64,000 bases of DNA from contig OY997592.1 of the NCBI GenBank assembly GCA_963921825.1, positions 29,553,730-29,617,729 of the forward strand, read 5' to 3'. The notes beneath the pieces were generated by a model that searched no databases, had not been told where the DNA came from, and was given only the letters and a program-made list of their open reading frames with translations. The position numbers and the translations under genes are program-made. The stretch comes from Erodium maritimum (taxonomy: Eukaryota; Streptophyta; Magnoliopsida; Geraniales; Geraniaceae). Positions 24,876 through 39,330 of this stretch are shown here, one piece after another; position 1 is the stretch's first letter; every line of letters starts with the position of its first letter.

Positions 24876-27832
24876 ATATTTTAAGACAGACACTTAACTT
24901 AACTTTAATTGACCCCGAGGGTCATGCCGGACTTAAGTTGACCCCGTTATCGACTAAAATGAGTTACGGGGGACTCAAGGCAACTTTCTGGTCATTTTGG
25001 GAAAGATTGATTTTTCGTTGGAAAAGTCACCCGAGCGACGTTTTGGTCCATTCGAGGACCGTTTTGGACCCGAAAAGCTTAGCCGTCGTCGTAGCGGTCT
25101 TAGTTGGGCCGTTTCCTTGAAGCCCGTCCAGTTTAATTTTTTTGGGAAAAGTGCCCGTTCGGGGCCCGAAACGTCCGTTTTTCGCGAATCTGATTGGAAA
25201 ATATCAACTACATATTTTCCAAAAGGTGTGGGACCCACCTTGACACTTGTCCTAAATGTGGTGGTGTTAGTTTTGGGGGGAAAATGGGTGGTTGTGGTGT
25301 GTTGGCCGAACATGGGAAAAAGGGGGGAGTTTTTGGAGTTAGTTGTTAGTTTTAATTAAATTAGAAAGAAGAAGAGAGGTTTTAGAGAGAGAAGAAGAAG
25401 GAGAAGAAGAGAGAAGAAAGGAAGTGGAGTTAGGGTTTGATTTTCAACCCTTGGATCGATTCGAAGCAAGGAGCAAATCTCTTCCCCTCGTCTTCCTCTC
25501 GAGTAAGCACTAACCCGATTCTCGTTTCGATTATTTTCAAGAGCTAGGGTTTGGTTATAAAATTTGGTTTAGGGTTGTGTAGAGATTAGAGAGGTGTTGG
25601 AGACGTTTTAGAGGTGTTTGGGAGAGAAATTTCACGTTTTCCGGTGACCGGAGGCTCGGGAGGAGCTCCGGCCACCGTGGGTGGTGGCCGGCCGGACATG
25701 TGGTGGCTGGCCGGAGGTGGCAGCAGCCACCACTTGGTGGCCGAGCCCCTCCCTCAAACCCTAGGGCACGGCCAAGCCCTTTGGGTGGGGCCCACGTGCT
25801 CGGTTGTTCGTGTTTTAATTACTCGGGTAGTTTAAAACGTTCCCCGGACCACTTTTTCCTAATCGAATCGAAATTTGGAATTAATTTGGAGAAGTTGGAA
25901 TTAACGGGTTTTGGGAAACTTTAAATGTTAATTAATTGACTTAGAAGTCGGAATTCAATTCCGTCAAGTGCGTTGGGTTCCTTGAAATATTCTAAGACCG
26001 TAGAATCGAAAACGGGGGCTTTTGGAGCCCCGGAAGGCAATTAACCAAAACCGGGCAGATTCGCCATGACGGGCGAATCTGGTCCTTACGGGTCCTTTAT
26101 CGGCAATATCGAGTAATTGGGAAGTTTGGGAGTGATCGGCATTTTCGGGGTTACGTTTGGGCGTTAAGTTGTTAATTTTCGGTTTATTCGTACTAGTTTA
26201 AAAGTACTTTGATTTTGTGTTCTTTTAGATCGTGCTACGGACCGAGGCAAAGGGAAGCTCGGCGAGTGAGTGGGTGTACTTCGGGTGTTGTTGGAGCGCT
26301 TTTGGATTTATCTACGAGGTAGGGAAAAGTAGTCGGATCTCGGCCCTGATTAGGGAAAGTTAATAGTAGAATTGCATGTGACACCGGGGTGTCGTGGGTT
26401 GAGTAGATTTATTTAATTATTAGAAAAGCATGATACGGGATTGTAGCGTTCAAGAGAAAAGCATGTGACACTTAGTAGTGTCGTAGGAACAGAGAACTTA
26501 GCGATAATTGAATTACTGGAGGCATATGACCATGCCCGGAGGTTGTTTGTGAAACTAGTGATTTTAGGACCGTTGGAGGCATCGAGTATGCCGGAGGTTG
26601 TCGTGCGTTTTATTTAATTGTTGAGTTTGGGTGGCCTTGAGAGCCCGTATTTAATTGTTGAGTTTGGGTGGCCTTGAGAGCCCGTATTTAATTGTTGAGT
26701 CGGGGTGGCCATGAGAGCCGTGTATTTAATTTGGTGTCTTGAGTGGCAGCGAGTGCCCGTGGGGTTGTTGAACCCGAGTCTTGACTGTTGAGGTGTCTTG
26801 AGTGGCCTTGAGTGCCTGTGTGATTGAACTTGCCTGTGATTGTGATTGTGGTTACCTGGGGTGGTGAGTTCTAAAGGTCGACAGCCTGATCCGACTTAGT
26901 GTCGATGAATTGCGAGTTCTAAAGGTCGACAGCCTGATCCGACTTAGTGTCGATGAATTGCGAGTTCTAAAGGTCGACAGCCTGATCCGACTTAGTGTCG
27001 ATGAATTGCGAGTTTTAAAGGTCGACAGCCTGATCCGACTTAGTGTCGATGAATTGCGAGTTCTAAAGGTCGACAGCCTGATCCGACTTAGTGTCGATGA
27101 ATTGCGAGTTCTAAAGGTCGACAGCCTGATCCGACTTAGTGTCGATGAATTGCGAGTTTTAAAGGTCGACAGCCTGATCCGACTTAGTGTCGAGGAATTG
27201 CGAGTTTGAAAGGTCGACAGCCTGATCCGACTTCGTGTCGAGGAATTGCGATAGGTCGAACCCTGACCTGATTGAGATTGGTTACTGAGCAGCTGGTGTG
27301 CGATCCTTTGTGATCTTGTTTGGTGTTGTTTCGTTTCGTTCGAGTCCTTGAGGAGGTCGTCGATAGTTGTGTCGGGTCTACACTGTTTTTATCGAGTGTC
27401 GAGTCTGTTGAGGAAGGTGACGGGTTGTGGGTCAGTTGAGTACTTGAGTTGGGGACTGTAGTCCCGGCGTTGGGTTTGTTTTTAGTGTTACTGGCTTTTT
27501 CTGCTAATTATGCCATAGTCAGTCTGTTATCCGTGGAGGTGAGCGAACGCTCACCCCTAGCTGCTTTTCCTACAGGTACTGATCACCGGACGGACTAGGT
27601 TAGCTCTTGAAGTTCACGGAGCTTGGAGTGGAGTCTGGTCTTTACTTTTGTTGAGTCTAGTGACGGATGTTGTACCTTGTCCACTTGTTGGGACGTTTTT
27701 GTATTGTAAATACTACTATAATTTTTGAGAAGTAAATGGAAATGTCAAAGCTTTTATTGAAAACAGGTTTTAAGTATTCATGTTTTTAAAGGTTCGCGTC
27801 CCGGTTCGGTTCTCTGAAATTGGGGCGTGACA
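24819..27832 (+). repeat. 3' LTR of element 1
   Basis: 3,014 bp, about 99.8% identical to the 5' LTR. Differences seen: C/T in TTTTTCGCTGG, T/G in GCTTATCCG, a 2-bp T-run indel, G/C in AACTAGATA, C/T in TTTAAACGTT, C/T in CTGGCCCTT, G/T in GCATTGTCG (5' form quoted). Confidence 0.95.
26866..27249. repeat. 48-bp tandem array, eight units, in the 3' LTR
   Basis: Same units and order as 18327-18710; no copy-number change since insertion. Confidence 0.95.
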
Positions 27833-28494
27833 CCTCAGCTGCCTCCTGCAGTGCCAGGACAGCATGGCTCTGGAAACGCAAATCCGTCTGCTCACAAAAT
27901 CAACAATTAATTAGGCTGATCATTTCCCTATAATCCACAACAGACTGGAAATACTAATCCTTTCATTCTCAATCTTATACATTTTACTTTTCACAAAAGT
28001 TAAGGACGAGTATGAAGCGGTAACTTTGCTTCCATGAATGCCCTATATACTACTACTATGTCTTGAGTACCAAACTAATACATATTATCAGTGTTTCATC
28101 GATAACTAAGTTCATAAAAACAATTTTCACTCATATAGAGACACCCAGATCAGGGAAACAATGCACTTAATTTGAAACAGGGTAAAATAATACATCAGTG
28201 CATTACAAGGACATAAACATCAAGGAAGAAATCTAGGAAATACTGAAAAACTATATTTGAGCAAAATGCCTAGATGCTTTGATTTTCAATCCAAGTTTTC
28301 ATCTGTTCTAAGATGCGTATAGTCAAAATATGTTACACGTTCACTTGTAATGGTTTGATAGTTTCTTGTTTCAGGCTTTTGCTTATTGTTTGAGCAAAAT
28401 GCCTAAACTTGTGAGGTTCTTTGAGGGTGCTATTATAGATCCCTTTTTCTTCTTTCCCCTTAGGGGTTGGAGTCCATACAAACAGTCAACATCA

Positions 28495-28638
<144 letters not shown>

Positions 28639-28822
28639 TTACCAAAATATAATAAAAATAAAAACTCTAATAAGATTCAAGTTCAATGTAGAGGATTTCA
28701 ACAACACAAGAGTGAAACTCACCGAAGAGCAACAGTACCAGGGCGGTATCTGTGAGGTTTCTTAACCCCACCAGTTGTGGGGGCAGACTTGCGGGCAGCC
28801 TACAGAAGCAAACATGAGCTCA

Positions 28823-29530
<708 letters not shown>

Positions 29531-29889
29531 AGGAACTGTCGTCGATTTCGGGAATCGGACGGATGAGAACTGCTATCCGCGTGCTCTCTGTAATTAGAAT
29601 CGAACGGTATAAACAGGCTTCGGTTGTGATTCCTCGAGTTGAGTTGAACGGACAGGATGTCTAATAGTGGTGGCACACGGATCGTTAGGGCTTGATCAGC
29701 GTCAATAATCTTGTTTTGTTTAAGTTAATAGCATTACGTACTACAGTGAGAATCGAGGGTAGATTAGTCATTGCGGCGGATAGATACTTTGAGGCTTCGT
29801 GTTGCTCTTATTTGGGCTTTCTTGGTTTCTACCACGGTACTAGAGGAGGCCCACTCCGATCACTGAGTCTCTCCAGCTTAAAGAAACTA
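29531..29889. other. Upstream of the H3.3 promoter
   Basis: No gene recognised; probably distal promoter sequence. Confidence 0.4.
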
Positions 29890-31130
29890 ATTTCCAATAT
29901 AATATTTTTGAAAATTTTTAATTTAATATAATACTTTGTTAAATATTTATTTTCAAAATAATATGTTAGTATAATTTTTTTACAATTTAATACCCTAACA
30001 AATCATTTACCAATAGTTTGGTATCCATCCATTAACTTTCCGTCTATTTTAAATAAACAACGACCATATATAGTTAACAATAACGTATTTATCCTTTATT
30101 ATGTATTAAAACCCTAATTCCTTGAGTCATTTTTATCACAGCCACCATATGTCCTCCTTTCTTCATCACCATGTCCTCTTCGTTTCTTCGCCACCACTCA
30201 CCCCCTTGCTACCACTTCGTCCCCTCGTCGTACCTCGCCTAACTTGTTGTCGCCCCAAACTCCATCGTAGGATCGCCATAGAGTTCATCGTCGGCCGCCA
30301 AAACTCACAGATCCAAGCCTCCGTCCACCATGGTCGAGCTCTCTGCAAATCCGACGAGCTCTTCATGCTCCGATTTTGAAACCAGAAGTCGTCCGATGAT
30401 GAAGGTTTCTATCGAGTAAGCAAAGAGGAGGAAGATGGTGAGTTGGGGTCTTCATCAGGTATGTTCCTCCGATGGTGGCGTAGCTTCTTCTTCTTTACAA
30501 ATCCGACCCAGAAACACCCATTTCAGATCAGCTATTTTTTTATGAATAAGAAAACCTCGATGCAATCTCGTTTCCAAATTTATTTAGTGTTCTTGTGTTT
30601 TCTGTACTGGGTTGATTCTGAATATCGTTTTGTTCATTTTTTATAAGCTTCAATGGAATTAACCCATCTTTTTAGGGCTTGAGATGGGTATTGTGATAAA
30701 AACTTGAAGAAGATATTTTGGGTAGCAAAATGAAAATAATATAAGAAAACAAATTTAATAAGATATTGATTAATTAAATTTGATTTTAAATAATAAAAAT
30801 AATTTTAAATTTAATTTTTAAATAATAAAAATAATTTCAAAAATATATAAATGGCATATTTTGAAAATTTGAAAGGTAATGAAGGGTATTGTTGTCACTT
30901 CACTCATTTTTAAGTTCTTAAAATCCGATGTCATCCCTTTGAAAATTTGACTGATAGTTAAGGGTATTATGGACTTTTTACCTATTTTGAACGGAAAATT
31001 AACTGAAATCTGACTGATAGGTACCAAACTGCTGATAAATATTTTTCGGGGTATTGAATTGCAAAATATTTATGTCACAGTATTATTTTGAAAATAAATG
31101 TTTAGCAGGGTCTATATTGAAATTTTCCGT
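29890..31130. mobile_element. TIR element with long imperfect arms (MULE-like)
   Basis: The left arm (about 29893-30050) and right arm (about 30965-31125) are inverted copies. Shared pieces include AATTTC(C)AATATA, ATTTATTTTCAAAATAATA, CAATTTAATACCC versus CAATTCAATACCC, and AGTTTGGTA(T/C)C. The interior has a leader-like block (AAACCCTAATTCC, 30110-30480) without a credible gene. The architecture matches the element at 46035-47263. The exact ends and TSD could not be resolved. Confidence 0.55.
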
Positions 31131-31946
31131 AATTTTTAAATTTCCTTTGTTATAAACTAATCACAAAAAGGTATTCATAGAAGTTATCCACAAAACACGA
31201 AAAGTGAGCTATGGATACTTGTTTATGTAACAGGGGGATACAACTCATTAGGGGTGGTTGATAAAAATCGAACGCCTAAACCGAGTCGAGGTGGTATAAA
31301 ACAGAATTGATATGAACCGATTAAGAACTAGATCTACATTGATGAGTTAAAGGTAATAAATTCGAGATCCGATATTATATTTAAAACCAACGGCTAATAA
31401 ACCAAACCGGATGATTGGATTAAACTAATTTGATTTCGAATTTCATTGATATATACGCAGTCTACTTACTCGCTCAGCCCAACCCACTCACCCCTAAGTC
31501 CTAGATACCACCACTCCTTTCCTCTCTTATAATACCCATCATGATTAATTCTAAATTGATAACTAGCATGCTTAAAATGGTCTTTTAAATTTCGATTAAA
31601 AATATGAATTGATCATGAATTCTCTAGGTTGTTTTATGTTAAGAGCTATAGATTCTAATTAGCATGCTTTGAATTAATGGAATAACAATACTAAATCGAT
31701 AAATGTAGAATTATTAAAGACCGATTAACCTCCTGTCATATTCATAAAGCTTGACATTCTTTGGGGATATTGGTACTTCTAAGTCCCCTCACAACTCTAC
31801 TTAGAGCATGCATGTCGTATATTATTTGGGGTTCGGTTCATGAACCACGGTCGCCCAATGATAACGTGCCACAAGACGCCTTTTTTTTAAAACAAATCTA
31901 TTTTAATTATTATTTTCTTTTCTTTTAGTATTAATTATATTTTCTA
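31131..31946. other. AT-rich spacer
   Basis: No coding region, repeat pair or motif recognised. Confidence 0.4.
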
Positions 31947-32267
31947 GAGAAGAAATCAAATAGAAACCACCTCTTAACGTAAAAACCGTGTGAACCAATC
32001 CAAACCATTCAATTTAAGAATGGATGGATGAGATGCAATTGAGTTGTTGATTGAAAAAACATAACTTTTTTGGTAAGTTGTAGGGGCTTTTTGGTAAAAG
32101 TATCATATTAATTTTTTTAACAATTCACAAATTTAATTTTTTCCGCTTCGTTTGAAATCCGATTGGCTTCAAACTTGCGCCATTTTTTTTTTCAAGGGCT
32201 TTCTATCAAGATCAGTCATGAATATATTTTGAATCACGGATTTATTTATTTATTTTGGGGCTGATTT

Positions 32268-32298
<31 letters not shown>

Positions 32299-33305
32299 CT
32301 TGAGAATTTTTATCAACACTTTACACTGATTTTATCAACACTGAACACTAGGTTTATCACCTCATTTTTCAAAACTAAACATGATTTAATTTTTCATGAT
32401 TTGTTTGAACTCCGATTGGCTTCAAACTTGCTTCAATATCTTTGTTTTTTCAAGGGATTTCTATCAAGATCAATGGTGAATATGTTTTAAAGCAAGAAAA
32501 AATATATATTATTTCAAGGATGATTTAAAAATAAATTATATATGGGGTAATTTTTATCAACACTTTACACTAGTTTTATCAACACTTTACTCTGGTTTAT
32601 CAACACTGAACACTAGTTTTATCACCTTATTTCCCAAAACTGGACATGATTTTTATCACCTCATCATATGTTTTTTTATGAACACTAAAAACTAGTTTTA
32701 TCAACACTAAACACTATGTTTATCACTAAATTACATGTGTTTTATCACCACATCACATGTTTTTTTATCAACACTAAAATCTAGTTTATCACACTTATTA
32801 TCAAATTTGTACACGTTGTTTATCACCTCCTTAATTGTTTTTATCACCTTAGTACATGTTTTTTTATCAACATTTAGCACTAGTTGGATACCTGATATAA
32901 AACATGTATTAGTGAAAATTTATCAACATTAAACATTATTTTTATCACCCCTATATAAATTTTTATTTTTGTGCTTCAAAATATATCCAAGAATGATCTT
33001 GATTTAAATCCCTTGGAAAACCAAAAAAATATTGGTGCAACTTTGAAGCTAATCGGAGTTGAAATGAAGCGGGAATGATTAAATTAGTGAATTATTGAAG
33101 AAAAAAATGGACACTTGTCCACATGGCACCATGCTATTACAATTATATCATTGCTTGTGTGAGAAAGGAAGATAGTGGCGTGAGTTTTTGGTGGAATTTG
33201 GGTGATAATGTAGCATTATGATGAATGTTGGATCTAAAGAGTGTATGATTAGGATTGGTTCACACAGTTTTTAGGATAAGAGGGGTTTCTATTAGATTTC
33301 TCCTC
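31947..33305. mobile_element. MULE-like TIR element, copy 2 (10-bp TSD)
   Basis: The left end GAGAAGAAATCAAATAGAAA and the right end (reverse complement GAGGAGAAATCTAATAGAAA) match the TIR of the element at 13513-15553. The flanks ATATTTTCTA (31937-31946) and ATATTTACTA (33306-33315) are a 10-bp TSD with one mismatch. It is 1,359 bp long, with TTTATCAACACTTTACACTGG repeats (the reverse complement of copy 1's interior), an internal partial duplication (about 32150-32250 and 32390-32490) and an AT dinucleotide run near 32270-32300. No transposase. Confidence 0.88.
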
Positions 33306-34419
33306 ATATTTACTATTCTGTTAATTCTATATTCTTTTCTTTTAATATTTTCATTTTATTTTATTTTTTAATATTTATTTTATTTATTCTTTTTTTCTGA
33401 TTCTTAAAAAATTATTTTTTCTTTCAATATTAATTAATTTTTTTTCTTCTTATTTTATAAATTTCTATTATTTTATTTATTAATTTTTTATATTTTAATT
33501 TTAATTTTTTTATTAATTTTCTTCAATCATCTTATGACTTCTTTATAAATAAAAATATTAGATAGATGAGGGTTTTATTGAAGACTTTGAATTACAAGAG
33601 AGTAAAACGAAGGGAGGTGATGCAACTCAAAAGGATGAGGATCAACCTAAGAATGAAAAAAACAGATCAAACAAATAAACAAGGAACAAAACTGGTGTCT
33701 TGATCTTTATAAATTATTTTATTTTTCTATCAGAAAAAAAGTATTTAGTATTATTTATTGGTTTTATTTTTTATATTTCTTTTTTATTTCAGTATTTAAT
33801 AAATTAAGCAAAACAATATTAATTATCTAGTCAGTAGATAAGAATCTCTAAAGAACTCTGACTAAAAACCGATAATGTGAAAATCATCAGTTTTTTAATT
33901 GAATTCTTGAATCAATTTATCAACATAGATTTCAATACAATTTAAATGAATGTGAACCTCTAAAAAACCCACGATGTACATGCTCTCATATGATGTATTT
34001 TATCCAGATTTAGAGTATTTAATCTAAATATATAGAGTGTCTAGAATGTATGGGATTAAGGACCAAACTTATCTACTAATATTGCACTTGCTTTACCCAT
34101 CTTAGAGTCTGATAATATGAAGATCTCTTTATATCATGGTGATGTCACATGATTGGCCTCCAATTATGAGACATTACTTTAATATGTCATCGTTCTCTTA
34201 CTTGGTCCATATTCCATTTTTTTTTGCCAAAGCATGAAAAGAAACACATGAATAATGGCAATAATCCATCTTAGAAATGAGAGTTATTATCAGCTATCAC
34301 GATGCATTATGTTTTCTTAACGTTTACGCATATAACATAATGATATTTCTCAACCAAATGTGGATACAAAACCAAAATGAGAAATATCACAAATATTGTT
34401 CTTGCAACGAAAATTACAT
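33306..34419 (-). other. AT-rich DNA, probable 3' flank or LTR of the copia element
   Basis: 33310-33500 is extremely T-rich low-complexity DNA. 33800-34400 lies directly 3' (on the minus strand) of the copia RNase H end, where its polypurine tract and 3' LTR should be. I could not fix LTR ends because the 5' LTR is missing. Confidence 0.4.
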
Positions 34420-35544
34420 TAAGGATCCAGGTCCCATACTAACCACATGGTCCTTGAACTTTTATGGTGGCATGCCTTTTGTCAACGGATCAACAATCAT
34501 TAGTTCAGTTTTCAAGGGTTCAATGACCAATGATTTATCTTTAACACACTCTCTTATGACTAAATACTTTATGTCAATATATTTACTTAGACTTCCACTT
34601 TTTTTTGTTTTTAGCCATAAAGACCGCAACTGAATTTTCATCGTATGTCTTTATGGACCAAAAGATAGATTCCATGTCTCTAAGCCATAAAATTAAACTC
34701 TTCATTCATATTCCATGTGATATAGTCTCAAAACAAAATCTAAACTCAACCTTCACGGTAAAAGTGTTAATAAGGATTTGTTTTACACTTATCCATAATA
34801 CAACCCCACTAACTATCATAAAAATGTATCCAGATGTTGATTTTCATGAATCAATGCAATGCCAAAGTTCGAATCACAATATTCAATTACTTCCAAGTTA
34901 TGAGTTCGTATATACATAAGCTTGTAGTCTTTGGTGCCTTGAAGGTGCCTCACGACTTTCTTTGCAGCTCTCCATTGGTTTTCACCTGGATCTCTCTAAT
35001 ATTGACCCAATATTTCAACTCCATATGATATGTCTGGTTTTGTACAAACATGGCATACATCAAGCTTCAAATAACAGAAGTATAAGAATACGGTTCATTT
35101 ATTCCCTTTCTAGTTCATTCTTCGGGCATCGGTTCAAATTGAACGTATCCTCTTTCACATTGGTAGCTACACTTGGTGAACAATTTTTGATCTAAAATCT
35201 TTCCAAGACTTTGTTGTTATACGGCTCATGAGACAAATCTAGAACACCTTTATGAATGTCCTTATTGGTCTTAATGCCAATGACAAAATATGCTTCACTC
35301 ATATCTTTCATATCAAAGTTCTTTGAAAGAATTCATTTTACCTTCCAAAGTAATCTCTTATCATTGGTTGCAAGTTGATTGTTATCCACATACAAAATGA
35401 AAAAACAAGTCCTACTCCCATTGTCCTTTTGGTATATACATTGATCCATGATATTCTCCACAAATACAAATGAAGAGATAATATCATGATATTTTAAGTA
35501 CCATTATCAGGATGCATGTTTTAACTTGTATATGGATTTATTAA
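34420..35544 (-). pseudogene. Ty1/copia pol, reverse transcriptase and RNase H end (part 4 of 4)
   Basis: Minus-strand translation in several frames shows copia RT/RNase H hallmarks: EAYFVIGIKTNKDIHKGVL (34.2-35.3 kb side), NSVAVFMAKN-like and HIDIKYLVIRE-like residues, and the end block ELMIVDPLTKGMPP...FKDHVVSMG near 34430-34500. Stops and frameshifts throughout. It ends at 35544, exactly where gypsy element 2 inserted, and the upstream part resumes at 48592. Confidence 0.75.
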
Positions 35545-38444
35545 TGTAATAACCACTCCCGGTCAACGCTAGTCAAACCTGCGAAAAACAGGCAAAATTA
35601 AAAAATTTAAGACATACACTTAATTGAACCTAAAATGATCCCGAGGGTCATATCGGACTTAAGTTGACCCCGATATCGACTAAAGTGAGTTCCGGGGGAC
35701 TCAGGGAAACTTTCTGTTCAATTTGGGAAATGTTGACTTTTCGCTGGAAAAGTCAACCGAGCGACGTTTTGGTCCATTCGAGGACCGTTTTGGATCCAAA
35801 AAGCTTAGCCGTCGTCGCAGCGGTCTTAGTTGAGCCGTTTCCTTGTAGCCCGTGAAGTTTCGTAAATTCTTGGAAAAAGTGCCCGTTCGGGGCCCGAAAC
35901 GTCCGAATTTCGCGAATCACCTTGCCACTTGTCAAACAAGTGGTGGTGTTAGGTTTTGGGGGGGAAATGAAAGGTGAGGCTTAAGGGGGGTTCGGCCAAG
36001 ACAAAATCAAAGAAAAAAAATAGAAAAAGAAGAGAGAGGTTTAGAGAGAGAAGGAGAAGGAGAGGAAGAGAGAAAAGGGAGAAAGTTAGGGTTTGGGTGT
36101 CACTATTCACGTCTTCCACCCTTGGATCGTCTCAAAGCTTGGAGATTCACACTCCTATCGTCTTCCTCTACGGTAATCACAAAACCGATCTTCGATTTGT
36201 CATTTTCTAAAATTAGGTTTTGGTTTGAAACTATTAGTTTAGGGTAGTATTGAGGTTGGGGGATCGTTGGAGACGTTTTGGGGTGAAGGGGGACATTTTC
36301 CAGCGACCGGGAGCTCGGGAGGAGCTCCGGCCACCATAGGGGGGTGGCCGGCCACCATAGGGGGGTGGCCGGCCACCATAGGGGGGTGGCCGGCCACCAT
36401 GTGGGGCGGCTGGCCGGAGCTAGGGCCGGCCACCACCATGGTGGGCCGGGCCCATTGGAACCCTTGCAACCCACGGCCAAGGTGGGCCGGGGTGGGGACC
36501 ACGTGCTCGGGTGCTCGGGTTTTGTGTTCGGGTGGTTTAGAACGTTCCCCGGACCATTTATCCACAACCGAATCGAAATTTGGATTTAAAATGCGAAAGT
36601 TGTAATTATCGGGTTTAGAAACTTTGAACGTTAATTAATTGACTCGAAAGTCGGAATTCAATTCCGTCGAGTGCCTAGGAACCCTTGAATTATTCTAAGA
36701 CCGTAGAAACGAAAACGGGAATTTTCGGAGCCCCGGAAGGGCGTTTCCAAAACCCGGGCAGATTCGCCATGTCGGGCGAATCGGGCTTTTCCGAGTCCTT
36801 TATCGACAATGTCGAGTAATTGGGAAGTTTGGGGGTGATCGACATTGTCGGGGTTACGTTTGGGCGTTAGGTTTATTGAATTTCAGTTTATTCCTGCGAG
36901 TTTAAAAGTGCCTTAAAATTGTGTTCTTTTAGATCGTGCCGCGGACCGAGGCAAGGGAAAGCTGGGCGAGTGACTGAGATCACGCCGGAGCTTGTTGGTT
37001 GGCTTTTGGGAGAACACATACGAGGTAGGGAAAAGTAGCCGGATTTCGGCCCTGACTAGGGAAAGTTAACAGTAGAATTGCATGTGACACCGGGGTGTCG
37101 TGAGTTAAGTAGGTCATCGAATATTAGAAAGGCATGATACGGGAACGTAGCGAACCTTAGAAATGCATGTGATACTTAGTAGTGTCGTAAGAGCAGAGAA
37201 CTTAGCGATATTAGAATTACTAGAGCCATATGCCCATGCTCGGAGGTTGATTGTTTAATTTATGTCTTGGGTGGCCATGAGAGCCCATACTTTACTGTTG
37301 TGTCTTGGGTGGCCATGAGAGCCCGTGTTTTACTGTTGGTGTCTTGGGTGGCCATGAGAGCCCGTGTTTTACTGTTGGGATGTCTTGGGAGGCCGTGAGT
37401 GCCATTGGGGTTGTTGAGCCCGTGAGTTACTGTTGGTGTGTCTTGGGAGGCCATGAGGGCCCGTGGGGTTGTTGAACCCGTGTTTTTACCGTTGGAGTCT
37501 TGAGTGGTCATGAGTGCATGTGGAGTCTTGAACTGGTCTTGTTGCTGTTTGTTGAACCTTGCTTGTGATTGTGATTGTGAGTGCCCGAGGTTAGTGACCC
37601 GACTTCGTGTCGGGAAGTGGTGTGGAATTTGGCTGGCTTGCCCGAGTTCGAGTCTCGGTAAGTTGTGAGCGTTCTTTGGCTAGCCTGATCCGTGTTCGAG
37701 TCTCGGCAGGTTGTGAGCGTTTTTAGGCGATGAGAGGGCAGTTCCCCTTCCGGCTAGCTATCGGAAAAGTAGCTCGGTTTATCGCCAACAGGTCGACCGC
37801 CTGGAGCCTGACAGTGATAGGTAAAGCGCGTGGGGCAGGCTCGAGCCCAACCGGTTAGCAACCGGCACTGAGCAGCATACATGAATGCGATCCTTTGTGA
37901 TCTTGTTTGGTGTGCGATCCTTTGTGATCTTGTTTGGTGTTGCGTAGTATTATGTCGTGTCTTTGGAGTAGGTCGTCGATAGTTGTGTCGGGTTTACATT
38001 ACGAGTCCGAGTGTTGAGTCTGTTGAGGAAGGTAACGGGTTGTGTGTCAGTTGAGTACTTGAGTTTGGGGATTGTAATCCCGGTGTTGGGTTTGGTTTTG
38101 GTGTTACCGGCATTGTCTGCTAAGTATGACGTAGTCAGTCTGTTATCCGTGGGGGTGAGCGAACGCTCACCCCTAGCTGCTTTTCCTACAGGTACTGGTC
38201 ACAGGACGGATTAGGTGAGCTCTCGAAGCTTGAGGAGCTAGGAGCGGGGTCCGGGTTTTATATTTTGAGTCTAGTGACGGATACCATGTACCTTATCCTT
38301 TTGTTGGGACGTTTTTGAGTTGTAAATATTATTTTGATTAACTAATTGGTAATTTCAAAGTGTTTATTCAAAACAGGTTTCAAATGTTTTATGATTTTAA
38401 ATGTTCGCGTCCCGAGTTCGGTTTACTGAAATTGGGGCGTGACA
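35545..38444 (+). repeat. 5' LTR of element 2
   Basis: 2,900 bp. Compared with the 3' LTR it lacks about 50 bp after GCGAATC (35919) and has two extra copies of a 21-bp CCACCATAGGGGGGTGGCCGG unit at 36331-36400. It carries the GTGAGCGAACGCTCAC hairpin at about 38155-38170 and a CCGACTTCGTGTCGG hairpin near 37599. Confidence 0.93.
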
Positions 38445-38447
38445 GCT

Positions 38448-38459
38448 TGGTATCAGAGC
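38448..38459 (+). promoter_or_regulatory. Primer binding site of element 2 (tRNA-iMet)
   Basis: TGGTATCAGAGC three bases after the 5' LTR, identical to element 1. Confidence 0.95.
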
Positions 38460-39079
38460 TCGAGGTTTCAGACCTCGGACTGTCCGTCAATTAGGTGGGG
38501 AGGGTCGAGTCAGTGTAGACCCGTCGTGTCTTGAGTCTTGTTTTGTTTGTGCGTATGTTGCAGCATTTTTTTGCTGGCATACTGATTGTGTGTGGTTGCG
38601 TGAACTATTTTTAAACTGTCGTGACTCGACTCAGGGGCGCCCCTGTAGTCGAGCGTGACGGTGTTGATATCAAGTGGGTACAATGTAGTTCGGGGACGCC
38701 TGGACCGGATTGTAACTACGTGATGTCAAGAAATGAGGTTTTTAATGAAGTGGGTAAAGTTTTAAAATTTAATTGGGCCGGTGGGCGTGTTTTTATTGTT
38801 GGTTGGCCCGGTGGGCGTGTGTTGTGTTGTTGGCCTTGTCGGCTTATGTTTGAAGTGAATGACTTGTGGTTTGGTCGGGAATTTTTGTACGTGTTGGTCT
38901 TTTGGGTGGTTAAGTTTTCTGCGACGCACAAGTGTGCGGGTCACCAGGAGTAGGGTAGGATACGAGTGCCCTAGGGTAGCCATCACGGTGTGTTAGGTGT
39001 GAAGTCGTTGCAGCTACGGGACGGGCCATGGACCGGCCCGATAGGAAACGTGGTCGGGGCCTCTGTTTTGGCCCGGAAT

Positions 39080-39330
39080 GGGGCACGGACCGGCTGGCGT
39101 GCCGGCCCGGAAGCTGGCACACAACGGCTGGTGTGCCGGCCCAGAAGATGGCACGGCAAGGCTGGCGTGCCGGCCCAGAAGCTGGCACAGCACGGCTGGC
39201 GTGCCGGCCCGGATGCTGGCACGGCACAACTGGCGTGCCGGCCCGGTAGCTGGCACGGCACGGCTGGCGTGCCGGCCCGGATGCTGGCACGGCCCGGAAG
39301 GGGACACGGCCCGGCTGGCGTGCAGGCGCG
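39080..39330. repeat. GC-rich 34-bp minisatellite in the element 2 leader
   Basis: About six units of the type GGCTGGCGTGCCGGCCC plus AGAAGCTGGCACAGCAC. The unit length is 34 bp, so the frame changes at each copy and the long frames on both strands are not genes. The element 1 leader has no such array. Confidence 0.9.

Noticed and set aside
30122..30379. 85-codon frame upstream of H3.3
   Set aside because: Inside the TIR element, low-complexity composition, no recognisable motif.
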